Assembly (NCBI RefSeq): GCF_037027585.1
Contig: NZ_JAXCLE010000001.1
Span: 310,001-374,000 of the forward strand
Reading direction: 5' to 3'
DNA from: Solibacillus ferritrahens
GTDB taxonomy: Bacteria > Bacillota > Bacilli > Bacillales_A > Planococcaceae
DNA: 64,000 nt
Part shown: piece by piece, positions 7,773 to 16,595 of the stretch
Position numbering within the stretch: the first letter of the stretch is position 1
Layout of the letters: the number at the start of each line of letters is the position of its first letter
Notes under the pieces: generated by a model
Databases searched by the model: none
The model's input: only the letters and a program-made list of their open reading frames with translations
What the model was told of the DNA's origin: nothing
Program-made: the position numbers and the translations under genes

Positions 7773-8717
7773 TTATTGATTTATTTTTTCTTTTGTTTCT
7801 TCGATGTAATGTTGAGCTGATTGTGCAGCAATACTGCCATCGCCTGTAGCTGTTACAATTTGGCGCAGCATTTTCTCACGGACATCACCCGCTGCATAAA
7901 TACCTGGAATAGCTGTTTCCATTTTTTCATTTGTTACAATGTAGCCTGCTTCATTTAAAATGTTCAATGAAGCAAAAGGAGCTGTCAATGGAAGCGTGCC
8001 AACATATACGAATACGCCATCTGCCTGCATTTCTTTTTCAGCGCCATCAACCGTTGAAACTAATGTTACTTTACCAACTTTGCCGTCCACTTCATGAATT
8101 TCCTTCACTTGTGTATTCCAGATGAAATCTATTTTTTCATTGGCAAATGCACGATCTTGTATAATCTTTTGAGCACGTAATTTATCACGGCGGTGAACAA
8201 TTGTTACTTTGTCTGCGAAGCGTGTTAAGTAAATACCTTCTTCAACAGCAGAGTCTCCGCCACCGATGACAATCAGATTTTTCTGCTTGAAGAATGCACC
8301 ATCACATACAGCACAATAACTTACACCACGACCACCCAGCTCTGTTTCACCTGGAATGCCTAATTTTTTATATTCTGCACCTGTTGTAATAATGATTGTA
8401 CGTGTTTTGTATTGTTTTTTACCTGAAACGATAATTTTATATTCTTCACCATCGATTACTTCGGAAACATCACCGTAAGCATATTCTGCACCAAATTTTT
8501 TCGCGTGCTCGAACATTTTTGTAGATAGCTCTGGTCCTAAAATTGTATCGAAACCTGGGTAGTTTTCTACTTCTTCAGTACTAGCCATTTGACCACCAGG
8601 AATACCTCTTTCAATCATTAATGTTGCTAAGTTTGCGCGTGATGCATAAACCGCAGCCGTCATACCTGCTGGACCTGCTCCGATAATTACTACATCATAA
8701 ATTTTTTCTTCAGACAT
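7773..8717 (-). CDS. trxB: Thioredoxin-disulfide reductase
   Basis: TrxB is the FAD enzyme that passes electrons from NADPH to thioredoxin in the cytosol. The sequence shows the FAD-binding VVIIGAGPAGMTA near the N-terminus, the redox-active pair Cys135-A-V-Cys138 (SYCAVCDGAFF), the NADPH site IGGGDSAVEEG and the C-terminal GIYAAGDVR. The length of 314 residues is normal. The ATG follows GAGGAGG. A promoter lies in the gap to the upstream TPR gene and a terminator follows, so it can be transcribed alone. Confidence 0.97.
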   Translation of the reverse strand: MSEEKIYDVVIIGAGPAGMTAAVYASRANLATLMIERGIPGGQMASTEEVENYPGFDTILGPELSTKMFEHAKKFGAEYAYGDVSEVIDGEEYKIIVSGKKQYKTRTIIITTGAEYKKLGIPGETELGGRGVSYCAVCDGAFFKQKNLIVIGGGDSAVEEGIYLTRFADKVTIVHRRDKLRAQKIIQDRAFANEKIDFIWNTQVKEIHEVDGKVGKVTLVSTVDGAEKEMQADGVFVYVGTLPLTAPFASLNILNEAGYIVTNEKMETAIPGIYAAGDVREKMLRQIVTATGDGSIAAQSAQHYIEETKEKINQ

Positions 8718-8755
8718 GTTGATCCTCCTCTTACGTGTACAATAACGATAATTTT

Positions 8756-8784
8756 ATCGTATAAGATTGCTTGGATAAATACAA
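8756..8784 (-). promoter_or_regulatory. Putative trxB promoter
   Basis: On the reverse strand TTGTAT (8779-8784) and TACGAT (8756-8761) have a 17-base spacer. A small inverted repeat CGATAA-TT-TTATCG (8746-8759) overlaps the -10 side. Confidence 0.5.
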
Positions 8785-8793
8785 ATTTACTGC

Positions 8794-10320
8794 CTATTCA
8801 AAGTCAGCTGGTATGAATTCATACAATTCATCACTATACTTCGTTAATGTCGCAGTTGAAATCCCGTATTTGCCTGCAATTGTTTTTTTCGTCACCTTTT
8901 TTTCGAGTGCAATGTTATATGAATATTCAACCGCAGCAGCTAGTGCAGCACTATTTTTAAACGCATATCCTTGCTGGAAAGCGATTTCGCCCAGTGCAAA
9001 CCACGTGCTTAATATTTGTGCAACTTCCAATGAAATCGATTCATTAGTCTCTGTAATAAGTTCCGCAACTTCCATAAAACGTAGGAAATGCTTTTCCTCG
9101 TTACTATTTTTATTGAAATCATATTCAAGGGCATAGGCTAGACAAAGCTTTTCCAATCCCGAAAATTTTTCAACATCTAAAATAGTAGGATGTGCTACAA
9201 TTTCCTGCTTAAACGCAGAACGCTTTAATAAAAAAAGTCCGAATAAACGGCTTGATTCATGCTCATCTGATAATTGGCGAATAATGAACTCTCGGTGATT
9301 TTCAGCCGAATCCCCAAAAATCGTTCCTTCATTACTTTTCCATGGTTCCATACCTTCTTTTGTAGGGTCCAGCTGAATCAACCTTTTCCACGAATCGTTG
9401 GCTACTGCCTCATGTCCTGTAAAATAGGCAGATTGGGCAAGCCAAAAATAAAAACCTGGATCCCCTTCATATCCTTTTTTACTCATTGAACGCAGCCATT
9501 TATACGCTTCTTCATATTGACCGATTAGTGCCAATGTTGCACCTAGCTTATAGCGATTATCCCATTCAAAAGGTTGGATTTTCTTTAATATTGATAATAG
9601 ATTCTCAAGCTCTTCAGTATTTCTCTCATAATATGCAAACACTGTTAAGTTGCAAATTGCATGGAGATTACCCGTGTTTTCACGCAGCACTTTATATAAA
9701 AGTGCGCGAGCCTGTTCAGCATCACCAATATAAAAGTAGGCTAGCGCCAAGTTATTATACGCATTCCACAAATCCGGGTATTCCTCAATCATTTGCTCCA
9801 ACATTTCAATTGCAGCCTGGAAATCCCCTTGTTCCATATGACGACGGGCTTTTTCCTGGGCCACATGCTTCGCCCCTTCAAATTCGTCCATGTCATCAAT
9901 CTCTTCGCCTACATAGTCGACAAACTCCAATATTTCAGAAGCATCCTCTATGTATGCACCATTGGGTTCCATTTCTAAATACCGGGCTGCGTACTTTTGT
10001 GCATCAGCAATATGTCCGATACAGCCCGAAACTTCTGCCAGCATAAATATAATTTCAGCTTCATTCGGCTCAAGACTATAAGCGGTGTGGATTAATTCAT
10101 AGGCATGTTCAAAGTTTTGCAATTCCATTTCCAAAATTCCGTATTGCAATAACACGTGCGCATCATCTGGACTTAAATCTGCTGCGCGCTTAATAAACTT
10201 ATATGCTTTATCCATTTCGTCCCGATCAATTGCTTTTAATGCTATGTTGTAATAATAATCACCATTTGGAACAAACGACACGACATTTGTTGTTTTTGCT
10301 TTTAAACGTTTATTTTCCAA
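8794..10320 (-). CDS. yvcD: Tetratricopeptide-repeat protein (YvcD-like)
   Basis: A soluble protein of 508 residues built from TPR-like helical pairs; YKFIKRAADLSPDDAHVLLQ, YELIHTAYSLEPNEAE and IGDAEQARALLYKVLRENTG are clear units. The C-terminus has a helix-turn-helix-like segment (TIAGKYGISTATLTKYSDEL) that may recognise DNA or protein. The ATG follows GGAGGAA. Its position between hisI and trxB matches yvcD of B. subtilis, whose function is unknown. It is preceded by an unusually structured leader. Confidence 0.85.
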   Translation of the reverse strand: MENKRLKAKTTNVVSFVPNGDYYYNIALKAIDRDEMDKAYKFIKRAADLSPDDAHVLLQYGILEMELQNFEHAYELIHTAYSLEPNEAEIIFMLAEVSGCIGHIADAQKYAARYLEMEPNGAYIEDASEILEFVDYVGEEIDDMDEFEGAKHVAQEKARRHMEQGDFQAAIEMLEQMIEEYPDLWNAYNNLALAYFYIGDAEQARALLYKVLRENTGNLHAICNLTVFAYYERNTEELENLLSILKKIQPFEWDNRYKLGATLALIGQYEEAYKWLRSMSKKGYEGDPGFYFWLAQSAYFTGHEAVANDSWKRLIQLDPTKEGMEPWKSNEGTIFGDSAENHREFIIRQLSDEHESSRLFGLFLLKRSAFKQEIVAHPTILDVEKFSGLEKLCLAYALEYDFNKNSNEEKHFLRFMEVAELITETNESISLEVAQILSTWFALGEIAFQQGYAFKNSAALAAAVEYSYNIALEKKVTKKTIAGKYGISTATLTKYSDELYEFIPADFE

Positions 10321-10577
10321 TAAAATTCCTCCGAGTCATTTCCGTTCAATACCTTTATATAATTCAATACGAAGTGTATCGTATGCTCATTTGTAGTAAA
10401 ATACGCCTCGTCATATTCCATCCCATTCACAGGATGTCGGTCAGTATGGCTTCTCCTTTAAGAGAATACCCGTAAGACACCCATCCGAAGCTTATATTTC
10501 GTTCAGCGGTCTTTTGACAGCCACTGAGAAATAAACAAAGAAATAAGGAACGCACAAGTGTCGTCCCTTAATCAATT
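10321..10577 (-). ncRNA. Structured leader or small RNA upstream of the TPR gene
   Basis: The reverse strand has an 8-bp hairpin (10545-10552 with 10562-10569) followed by T-rich sequence. Downstream come a CAGTGG/CCGCTG hairpin and a region in which GGATG (10482-10486) can pair with CATCC (10432-10436), which can instead pair with GGGATG (10419-10424). These pairings exclude each other, as in an RNA switch. No known riboswitch core was recognised. The function is unassigned and the limits are estimated from the nearby extended -10. Confidence 0.4.
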
Positions 10578-10583
10578 CTTCCC

Positions 10584-10592
10584 ATTATAGCA
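10584..10592 (-). promoter_or_regulatory. Extended -10 promoter upstream of the TPR gene leader
   Basis: The reverse strand reads TGCTATAAT, an extended -10 element with no good -35. Transcription from it would start near 10577 and give a leader of about 255 bases. Confidence 0.5.
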
Positions 10593-10647
10593 TATGTAGC
10601 AAATATGTACTTAAATCATGTTTGCAAACAACGGAATCTCTCTATGG

Positions 10648-11265
10648 TTATTGCTTCTTACCTTCATGTCGTTTTTGTAACACATCGAGCACTTCATATA
10701 CATCCACTTTTTGTTCTTGAAGTAACACAAGCAAGTGATAAAGAAGGTCAGCAGATTCCCATTTCACTTCTTCCTTGTCACGGTTTTTCGCACCGATTAC
10801 TACTTCCGTTGCCTCTTCCCCAACTTTTTTGCAGATTTTATCAATGCCTTTATCGAATAAATACGTCGTATACGCCCCTTCAGGCATATCAATTTCACGC
10901 TGTTTAATGACTTCCACAAGCTGCGGTAAAATTGCTACAGTACCAGGTCGCTCGTTTTCTACCAAGCTTTCTGTAAAGCAAGATGTTGTCCCGTTATGAC
11001 AAGCCGGACCCGCAGGAACAACTTCAATTACTAATGCATCTTGATCACAATCTGTTTTAATTGAAACAACCTTTTGTGTATTACCACTTGTTGCCCCCTT
11101 ATGCCATAGCTCCTGGCGGGAACGAGAGTAAAACCAAGTTTCATTCGTTTCAATCGTTTTTTTCAGGGATTCTTCGTTCATATATGCAACCGTTAATACT
11201 TCTTTTGATTGGGCATCCTGTACTACTGCAGTAATTAGCCCTTGTTCATTAAATTTAACATTCAT
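10648..11265 (-). CDS. hisI: Bifunctional phosphoribosyl-AMP cyclohydrolase / phosphoribosyl-ATP pyrophosphatase
   Basis: Steps two and three of histidine synthesis are fused. The N-terminal HisI half has the metal-binding pattern DCDQDA (Cys73) with Cys89-His90 and Cys96, and opens the adenine ring of PR-AMP. The C-terminal HisE half (about residues 115-200, GEEATEVVIGAKN and WESADLLYHLLVLL) hydrolyses PR-ATP. The start overlaps the hisF stop as ATGA, so translation is probably coupled. It is the last gene of the his operon; no strong terminator follows, so some transcripts may run into the TPR gene. Confidence 0.96.
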   Translation of the reverse strand: MNVKFNEQGLITAVVQDAQSKEVLTVAYMNEESLKKTIETNETWFYSRSRQELWHKGATSGNTQKVVSIKTDCDQDALVIEVVPAGPACHNGTTSCFTESLVENERPGTVAILPQLVEVIKQREIDMPEGAYTTYLFDKGIDKICKKVGEEATEVVIGAKNRDKEEVKWESADLLYHLLVLLQEQKVDVYEVLDVLQKRHEGKKQ

Positions 11266-12020
11266 CGTACACGTACCCCTTTTTCTTTTAGGTAGCTTTT
11301 CACTTCTGCTACGCTCGTTTCTTTATAGTGGAAAATGCTCGCAGCTAGTGCGGCATCTGTATCAACATCCTGCAGTACTTCACGGAAATGTTCTGCATTA
11401 CCCGCGCCACCACTTGCAATGACCGGTACTGTAACAGCATCTCTTACGGCCTTCGTTAACGCTAAATCAAAGCCGGATTTTTCACCATCTTGGTTCATAG
11501 ATGTAAGCAGGATTTCCCCTGCACCTAAATTTACCGCTTCTTTTGCCCAATCGACTGCTTTCCAAGACGTTTTGTTACGGCCACCGTGTGTATACACCAT
11601 CCATGTACCGTCTTCATCAGAATATCTCGCATCAATCGCACAAACGATGCATTGTGCACCGAAGTAATCCGCGCCTTCTTTAATTAGCTCTGGACGCTCT
11701 AAAGCAGAAGTATTAACTGATACTTTATCTGCACCGGCACGTAAAATCCGTTTCATATCTTCAATTGTACGAATACCGCCACCTACAGTAAAAGGAATGG
11801 CTAACGAAGAAGCCGTTTGGCGGACAACATCGACCATCGTTTCACGCCCTTCATGCGAAGCCGAAATATCCAAAAATACGAGCTCATCCGCACCTTGCTC
11901 ATCATAAAATTTCGCTAATTCTACCGGATCACCAGCATCTTTCAGTTCAACAAATTGTATCCCTTTTACTACGCGTCCTTCTTTTACGTCTAAACATGGA
12001 ATAATGCGCTTTGTTAACAT
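11262..12020 (-). CDS. hisF: Imidazole glycerol phosphate synthase cyclase subunit HisF
   Basis: HisF is the TIM-barrel half of IGP synthase and uses ammonia from HisH to make IGP and AICAR from PRFAR. Asp11 (IIPCLDVKEG) and Asp130 (CAIDAR) are the catalytic pair, and FTVGGGIR and IASGGAGN are the phosphate-binding loops. The start at 12020 gives the canonical MLTKRIIPCLDV; nine further upstream codons are ignored. It overlaps the hisH stop by seven bases. In other Bacillales hisA normally lies between hisH and hisF; it is absent here. The sequence is clearly HisF rather than HisA. Confidence 0.97.
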   Translation of the reverse strand: MLTKRIIPCLDVKEGRVVKGIQFVELKDAGDPVELAKFYDEQGADELVFLDISASHEGRETMVDVVRQTASSLAIPFTVGGGIRTIEDMKRILRAGADKVSVNTSALERPELIKEGADYFGAQCIVCAIDARYSDEDGTWMVYTHGGRNKTSWKAVDWAKEAVNLGAGEILLTSMNQDGEKSGFDLALTKAVRDAVTVPVIASGGAGNAEHFREVLQDVDTDAALAASIFHYKETSVAEVKSYLKEKGVRVR

Positions 12021-12634
12021 ACGCCTTCTTTCACTCCTTCTGCCCAAGCCGTCAACAAATGCATACCAAACGGACCTGACTTTTCCGGATGGAACTGCAT
12101 ACCGGTAAAATTGTCTTTTGCGACAATCCCAGGTACTTGTATATGTTCATAGTCCGCCGAAGCAACCCGTTCCTTCTCATCCAATTCGCTCGCATAAAAT
12201 GAATGTACAAAATATACATGGCGTGCTGCAGGCAGGTTATCTCTATCCAGCCACTTTGGCGTTTGCTGTAACGTTAAGTCGTTCCATCCCATATGCGGGA
12301 TACGCGAAACTCCTTCAAAGCGCTGAATACGTCCTTGAAAAATGCCAAGCCCTTTCGTTAAAGCCACTTCATCGCTTTCTTCGAACATCAGCTGCATTCC
12401 TAGGCAAATTCCGAGCAATGGCTTTTTCGTATTACGAATGAAATCAATTAAACTCGTTTCCTTTAAACGCTTCATTGCATCCGGAAAAGCCCCAACACCC
12501 GGCAATACATAAGCATCTGCTGTTTCCAGTTCCGTTTTGCTATTTGACACAACGACCTCAACATCAAGGCGTTTCAAAGCCTGCTCGACACTGAATAAGT
12601 TACCCATTCCATAATCAATTACACCAATCTTCAC
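12014..12634 (-). CDS. hisH: Imidazole glycerol phosphate synthase glutaminase subunit HisH
   Basis: HisH is a class I glutamine amidotransferase that hydrolyses glutamine and channels ammonia to HisF. The triad is intact: Cys77 in LLGICLGMQLMFEES, and His182 and Glu184 in MQFHPEKSG. The start is GTG at 12634, overlapping the hisB stop as GTGA. The length of 206 residues is normal. It directly precedes hisF, its partner subunit, with a seven-base overlap. Confidence 0.97.
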   Translation of the reverse strand: MKIGVIDYGMGNLFSVEQALKRLDVEVVVSNSKTELETADAYVLPGVGAFPDAMKRLKETSLIDFIRNTKKPLLGICLGMQLMFEESDEVALTKGLGIFQGRIQRFEGVSRIPHMGWNDLTLQQTPKWLDRDNLPAARHVYFVHSFYASELDEKERVASADYEHIQVPGIVAKDNFTGMQFHPEKSGPFGMHLLTAWAEGVKEGVC

Positions 12635-13224
12635 GTTAACAGCCCCTTCGTTGACGGTACGCCTTTCACACGTGGGTCAATTTGAACTGCTTCATCCAAT
12701 GCACGTGCCAACGCTTTAAAAACTGCTTCAATAATATGGTGTGTATTATGTCCATAAGGAACGATAACATGTAAATTAATACGTGCTTCTAACGCAAACT
12801 TCCATAAAAACTCATGTACAAGCTCTGTATCAAATGACCCTACCTTCGCATTAAGCTGAGGTGTGATACGGTATTCTAAATGAGGGCGGTTCGAACAATC
12901 TACAACAACCTGTGCCAATGCATCATCCATCGGTACAAATGCAGTTCCGTAACGCTTGATCCCTTTTTTATCACCTAATGCTTCACGGAATACTTGACCT
13001 AATACGATACCAATATCCTCTGTCGTATGGTGGTCATCTATCCAAGTGTCGCCATTTGCAATAATTTTCCCGTCAAATAATCCGTGCTTTATAAACAAAT
13101 CAAGCATATGGTCCATAAAACCAACACCTGTTTTTATTTCAGCTTGCCCAGAACCATCTATATTAAGCTCTACTGCAATTTTAGTTTCATTTGTATTTCG
13201 TTCGATTTTCGCAAAACGTGTCAT
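12631..13224 (-). CDS. hisB: Imidazoleglycerol-phosphate dehydratase HisB
   Basis: A monofunctional manganese enzyme that dehydrates IGP to imidazole acetol phosphate. The two conserved motifs GVGFMDHMLDLF and DDHHTTEDIG near the N-terminus and VPYGHNTHHIIEA in the C-terminal half provide the histidine metal ligands. The length of 197 residues matches single-domain HisB, without the phosphatase domain of enterobacteria. Both ends overlap neighbours by four bases (ATGA with hisD, GTGA with hisH). Confidence 0.97.
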   Translation of the reverse strand: MTRFAKIERNTNETKIAVELNIDGSGQAEIKTGVGFMDHMLDLFIKHGLFDGKIIANGDTWIDDHHTTEDIGIVLGQVFREALGDKKGIKRYGTAFVPMDDALAQVVVDCSNRPHLEYRITPQLNAKVGSFDTELVHEFLWKFALEARINLHVIVPYGHNTHHIIEAVFKALARALDEAVQIDPRVKGVPSTKGLLT

Positions 13225-14504
13225 TCTTCTTCTCCTTTATCCCAGCCCCGTGATTCTACTGCTCTTGCATGTCCTTCCAACCCTTCAAGTCGTGCAAGAC
13301 GTGCAATTTTCGGCGAATTCTGTTTCCAAGTTTTTTCGCTGTAATATACAACGCTCGTTCGTTTAATAAAATCATCTACATTTAATCCACTTGCAAAGCG
13401 TGCTGTTGAATTTGTAGGTAATACGTGATTCGTACCGGCAAAATAATCTCCAACCGGCTCAGAGCTATAACGCCCGATGAAAATAGCACCCGCATGTGTA
13501 ATCATTTCCGAAACCTTTTCAGCATTTTCCGTAATAACTTCCAAATGCTCCGGTGCTAATGAATTCACCGCCCGGACAGCTTCTTTCATCGATTCAGCGA
13601 CATAAATATGACCAAAGTTTTCGATTGATTTTCGGGCAATTGCTTCACGCGGCAATTTGGATAATTGAATTTCTACCTGGTCTGATACCGCATCCGCCAA
13701 ATCATCACTTGTCGTTATGAGTACCGCACAAGCCAATGCATCATGCTCTGCCTGTGATAACAGGTCTGCCGCAATTTCATCGGCATAGGCAGTTTCATCT
13801 GCCAAAATACAAATTTCAGATGGCCCTGCAATCATATCAATCGCCACTTCGCCAAATACTTCACGCTTCGCTAAAGCAACAAATATATTTCCTGGACCAG
13901 TAATTTTATCTATCGGTGCAATTGTTTCTGTTCCGTATGCCAGTGCCGCAATCGCTTGTGCACCGCCTACTTTGTAAATTTCCGTCACACCTAGAATATG
14001 GGCTGCCACTAATACAGCATCCGGCAGCTTCCCATCATTTCCTGCAGGCGATGTGATGACAATACGCTTCACCCCTGCAACTTGCGCCGGTATGACATTC
14101 ATTAAAACAGAAGAGGGATAAGCCGCTGAACCACCCGGCACATAAAGCCCTACTGCATCCAGGGGTGTAATTCGCTGCCCTAAATATGAACCGTCCGCTA
14201 ACGGCAAGCGAAAACCACTGCGCTTTTGCTCATTATGATAAAGGCTAATATTATCCGCTGCCTCCTGTAAATCGAAATATAATTGCTTATCGAAATTTTT
14301 TACAGCCTCAATAATTTCCTGTTCCGAGACACGTAAATTTTCAGGTGCAAAGCCGTCCCATTTTTCACTATAATATTTAATCGCCGCATCCCCTTCTGTT
14401 CGTACTTGCTGAATTACTTCACGAACGGTTTGCAGCTGCTGCTCGTTGCCTTGCTCGAGTTGGCGTTTTAAAGAAATATCATCATTTAAAATTGTTATTT
14501 TCAT
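13221..14504 (-). CDS. hisD: Histidinol dehydrogenase HisD
   Basis: A zinc- and NAD-dependent enzyme that oxidises histidinol to histidine in two steps. Conserved segments include GLYVPGGSAAYPSSVLMN, IDMIAGPSEICILAD, LLSQAEHD and GLNVDDFIKRTS. The length of 427 residues is normal. The TGA stop overlaps the hisB start and 14 bases separate it from hisG, consistent with one polycistronic message. Confidence 0.97.
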   Translation of the reverse strand: MKITILNDDISLKRQLEQGNEQQLQTVREVIQQVRTEGDAAIKYYSEKWDGFAPENLRVSEQEIIEAVKNFDKQLYFDLQEAADNISLYHNEQKRSGFRLPLADGSYLGQRITPLDAVGLYVPGGSAAYPSSVLMNVIPAQVAGVKRIVITSPAGNDGKLPDAVLVAAHILGVTEIYKVGGAQAIAALAYGTETIAPIDKITGPGNIFVALAKREVFGEVAIDMIAGPSEICILADETAYADEIAADLLSQAEHDALACAVLITTSDDLADAVSDQVEIQLSKLPREAIARKSIENFGHIYVAESMKEAVRAVNSLAPEHLEVITENAEKVSEMITHAGAIFIGRYSSEPVGDYFAGTNHVLPTNSTARFASGLNVDDFIKRTSVVYYSEKTWKQNSPKIARLARLEGLEGHARAVESRGWDKGEEE

Positions 14505-14518
14505 CTATTTAGCCTCTC

Positions 14519-15142
14519 TTATTTCACACATTTTTTTAAGCGCGTAACTAAATCTTGAATACGGTCGCTTTTCATACGATAGCTTACAGGATTGGCAATC
14601 AAACGTGATGAGACTTCGGCAATATGTTCATATTCCACAAGGCCATTTTCCTTTAATGTGCGTCCTGTTGATACGATATCGACAATGCGATCTGCTAAAC
14701 CAATCATAGGTGCAAGCTCAATCGAACCATTCAGCTCAATAATTTCGACTTGCTCTCCAATACCTTTATAATATTTCAACGCAATATTCGGATATTTCGT
14801 CGCAATACGTGGTGCAATTTCACTCATCGTCGTATTCGGTAAACCCGCTGATGCAATATAGCATTCGCTAATCTTTAGATCAAGCAGCTCGTGGACAGTA
14901 CGACGTTGCTCAAGCAGTACATCTTTCCCCGCAATTCCAATATCCGCTACACCGTGCTCAACGTATACCGGCACATCCATAGGCTTCGCTAAAATAAAGC
15001 TAATCTTTTCCTCTGGAATTTCAATCATTAGTTTACGGGACATTTCTACTTCTTCAGGAAGGTTGAAACCAGCCTCGAGCAGCATTTCATATGCCTCTTC
15101 AAAAATTCTGCCTTTTGGCATCGCGATCGTTAGCTCTGTCAT
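14519..15142 (-). CDS. hisG: ATP phosphoribosyltransferase catalytic subunit HisG (short form)
   Basis: HisG joins ATP and PRPP to start histidine synthesis. At 207 residues it is the short form, which lacks the regulatory C-terminal domain and needs HisZ as partner. The MTELTIAMPKGRIFEEA start, GIAGKDVL and the PRPP-binding IVDIVSTGRTLKENGL are present. hisZ lies three bases upstream, in agreement with the heteromeric enzyme. Confidence 0.97.
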   Translation of the reverse strand: MTELTIAMPKGRIFEEAYEMLLEAGFNLPEEVEMSRKLMIEIPEEKISFILAKPMDVPVYVEHGVADIGIAGKDVLLEQRRTVHELLDLKISECYIASAGLPNTTMSEIAPRIATKYPNIALKYYKGIGEQVEIIELNGSIELAPMIGLADRIVDIVSTGRTLKENGLVEYEHIAEVSSRLIANPVSYRMKSDRIQDLVTRLKKCVK

Positions 15143-15145
15143 TGC

Positions 15146-16306
15146 TTATGCCTCCCTGCTTTTAAATTCATTAACTATTTTATAATGTGCCTTCAATGCT
15201 TCTATATTTTCGATTCCCTCATATGATTGGAACGTCACTTGCTTACCTTGTTCACGTAAAAGCTTCACTGTTTGTAAAGCTTCAGAAAAACGTTCTGATG
15301 CAAATAATACGAGCACACTGTCTGTTACAATTTCTATTTTTGGCATCGCTTCAAAAACACGATCTACACGTAATCCAAAACCAGTTGCGCCAACTTGCGA
15401 ACCGAACTGCTGCAATAATCCATCATAGCGACCACCATTGCCTAACGGGAAACCACTGCCTGATGCAAATACTTCAAATAACATACCTGTGTAATAGCTC
15501 ATATGGCTAGACAATGTAAAATCAAATGCTATGTATTCATCATACCCAGCAGCATCCAAAATTTTTGCTAAGCTGCGCATATATTCAAGCGCATCATTTT
15601 TACGGACATATTTTTCAATTGCTTCTATAGAAGGTAATCTAATCGCTTCTTCAATATAAGCCAACAATGCATCGGATTTTGTTTTCGGTAAATCAAATGC
15701 TAGGACAGCTTCTTCAAAGCCCACAAAATTTCGTTGTACGAGTAGATCATTTAAATGAAGAGCCTGTTCTTCACTTTCTGTATAATCCTTTAATATGCGG
15801 CTTAATACGCCAGCATGTCCGATTGTGACTTTGAAATCGGTAATATTAAAGCCCTTAACTAAATCAATCGCAGTCATAATGACTTCCGCATCAGCAAACA
15901 CTGAATTGTCGCCGATTAATTCAATACCCATTTGGTCAAATTCCGCTGGGCGACCACCTTCGCGTTGCTGTGCTCTAAATACATTCGCAAAATAGGCTAA
16001 TCGTTGCGGTATTTTTTCTTTTAATAATTTTGAAGTTGCGACACGTGCAATTGGCGTTGTCATATCCGGGCGTAATACAAGTGTATTCCCCTGACTATCA
16101 ACAAGTTTAAACAGACGGGCATCAGAAATTGCCGACGCTTTCCCAACTGTGTCGTAATATTCCACAGAGGGTGTTTTAATAAACTCATAACCCCGTGTAT
16201 GCAGCAGTTGTCGACCAGTCGATCGGATTAGCTCAAGTTTTTCATATATATCGGGAAATGTATCGCGCATCCCAAGAGGTTTTTCAAACATTTTTATCGA
16301 TGACAT
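15146..16306 (-). CDS. hisZ: ATP phosphoribosyltransferase regulatory subunit HisZ
   Basis: HisZ is a paralogue of histidyl-tRNA synthetase that lost aminoacylation and acts as the regulatory partner of short HisG. The class II synthetase motif 2 region is visible (NVFRAQQREGGRPAEFDQMG), as is GNGGRYDGLLQQFG. The length of 386 residues is somewhat under that of HisRS, and the tRNA-binding domain is reduced. The ATG at 16306 has only a weak ribosome site; the ATG five codons later is an alternative. It is the first gene of the his operon. Confidence 0.95.
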   Translation of the reverse strand: MSSIKMFEKPLGMRDTFPDIYEKLELIRSTGRQLLHTRGYEFIKTPSVEYYDTVGKASAISDARLFKLVDSQGNTLVLRPDMTTPIARVATSKLLKEKIPQRLAYFANVFRAQQREGGRPAEFDQMGIELIGDNSVFADAEVIMTAIDLVKGFNITDFKVTIGHAGVLSRILKDYTESEEQALHLNDLLVQRNFVGFEEAVLAFDLPKTKSDALLAYIEEAIRLPSIEAIEKYVRKNDALEYMRSLAKILDAAGYDEYIAFDFTLSSHMSYYTGMLFEVFASGSGFPLGNGGRYDGLLQQFGSQVGATGFGLRVDRVFEAMPKIEIVTDSVLVLFASERFSEALQTVKLLREQGKQVTFQSYEGIENIEALKAHYKIVNEFKSREA

Positions 16307-16402
16307 TTTGACACATCCTAAACTTTTTAAATAGAATATTATTTCCTGTTTCGTAATTCCACTTCACTACGCTAGAGTGATGAATCATTAGTGTATGAAA
16401 GT

Positions 16403-16431
16403 ATTTTACTGCTACTAGTATTTATAGTCAA
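16403..16431 (-). promoter_or_regulatory. Putative his operon promoter
   Basis: On the reverse strand TTGACT (16426-16431) and TAAAAT (16403-16408) have an exact 17-base spacer, about 100 bases before hisZ. A weak CodY-like match, AATTTTCTGATATAT (16458-16472, 12 of 15 positions), lies upstream. No T-box was seen in the leader. Confidence 0.65.
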
Positions 16432-16554
16432 TGGGATTCTTGAATATTCGTTAATTTAATTTTCTGATATATCAATTCATTATACATGATATATGCTGAA
16501 ATATCTTAGACACGGGGATTTCTGAGAAGATTTCATTTTCCACAAAAATGACAA

Positions 16555-16590
16555 GACTAAAAAAGACACCTCGCCTTTGCAAAGTGTCTC
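16555..16590 (-). terminator. Terminator of the acetyltransferase gene
   Basis: AGACAC (16564-16569) and GTGTCT (16584-16589) form a stem followed on the reverse strand by TTTTTTAG. It separates the hprK-side genes from the his operon. Confidence 0.75.
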
Positions 16591-16595
16591 CAAAT

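Noticed and set aside
16307..16402. T-box or other known riboswitch in the his leader
   Set aside because: No GGTGGTACCGCG-type sequence or terminator pair is present; only a small dyad is seen.
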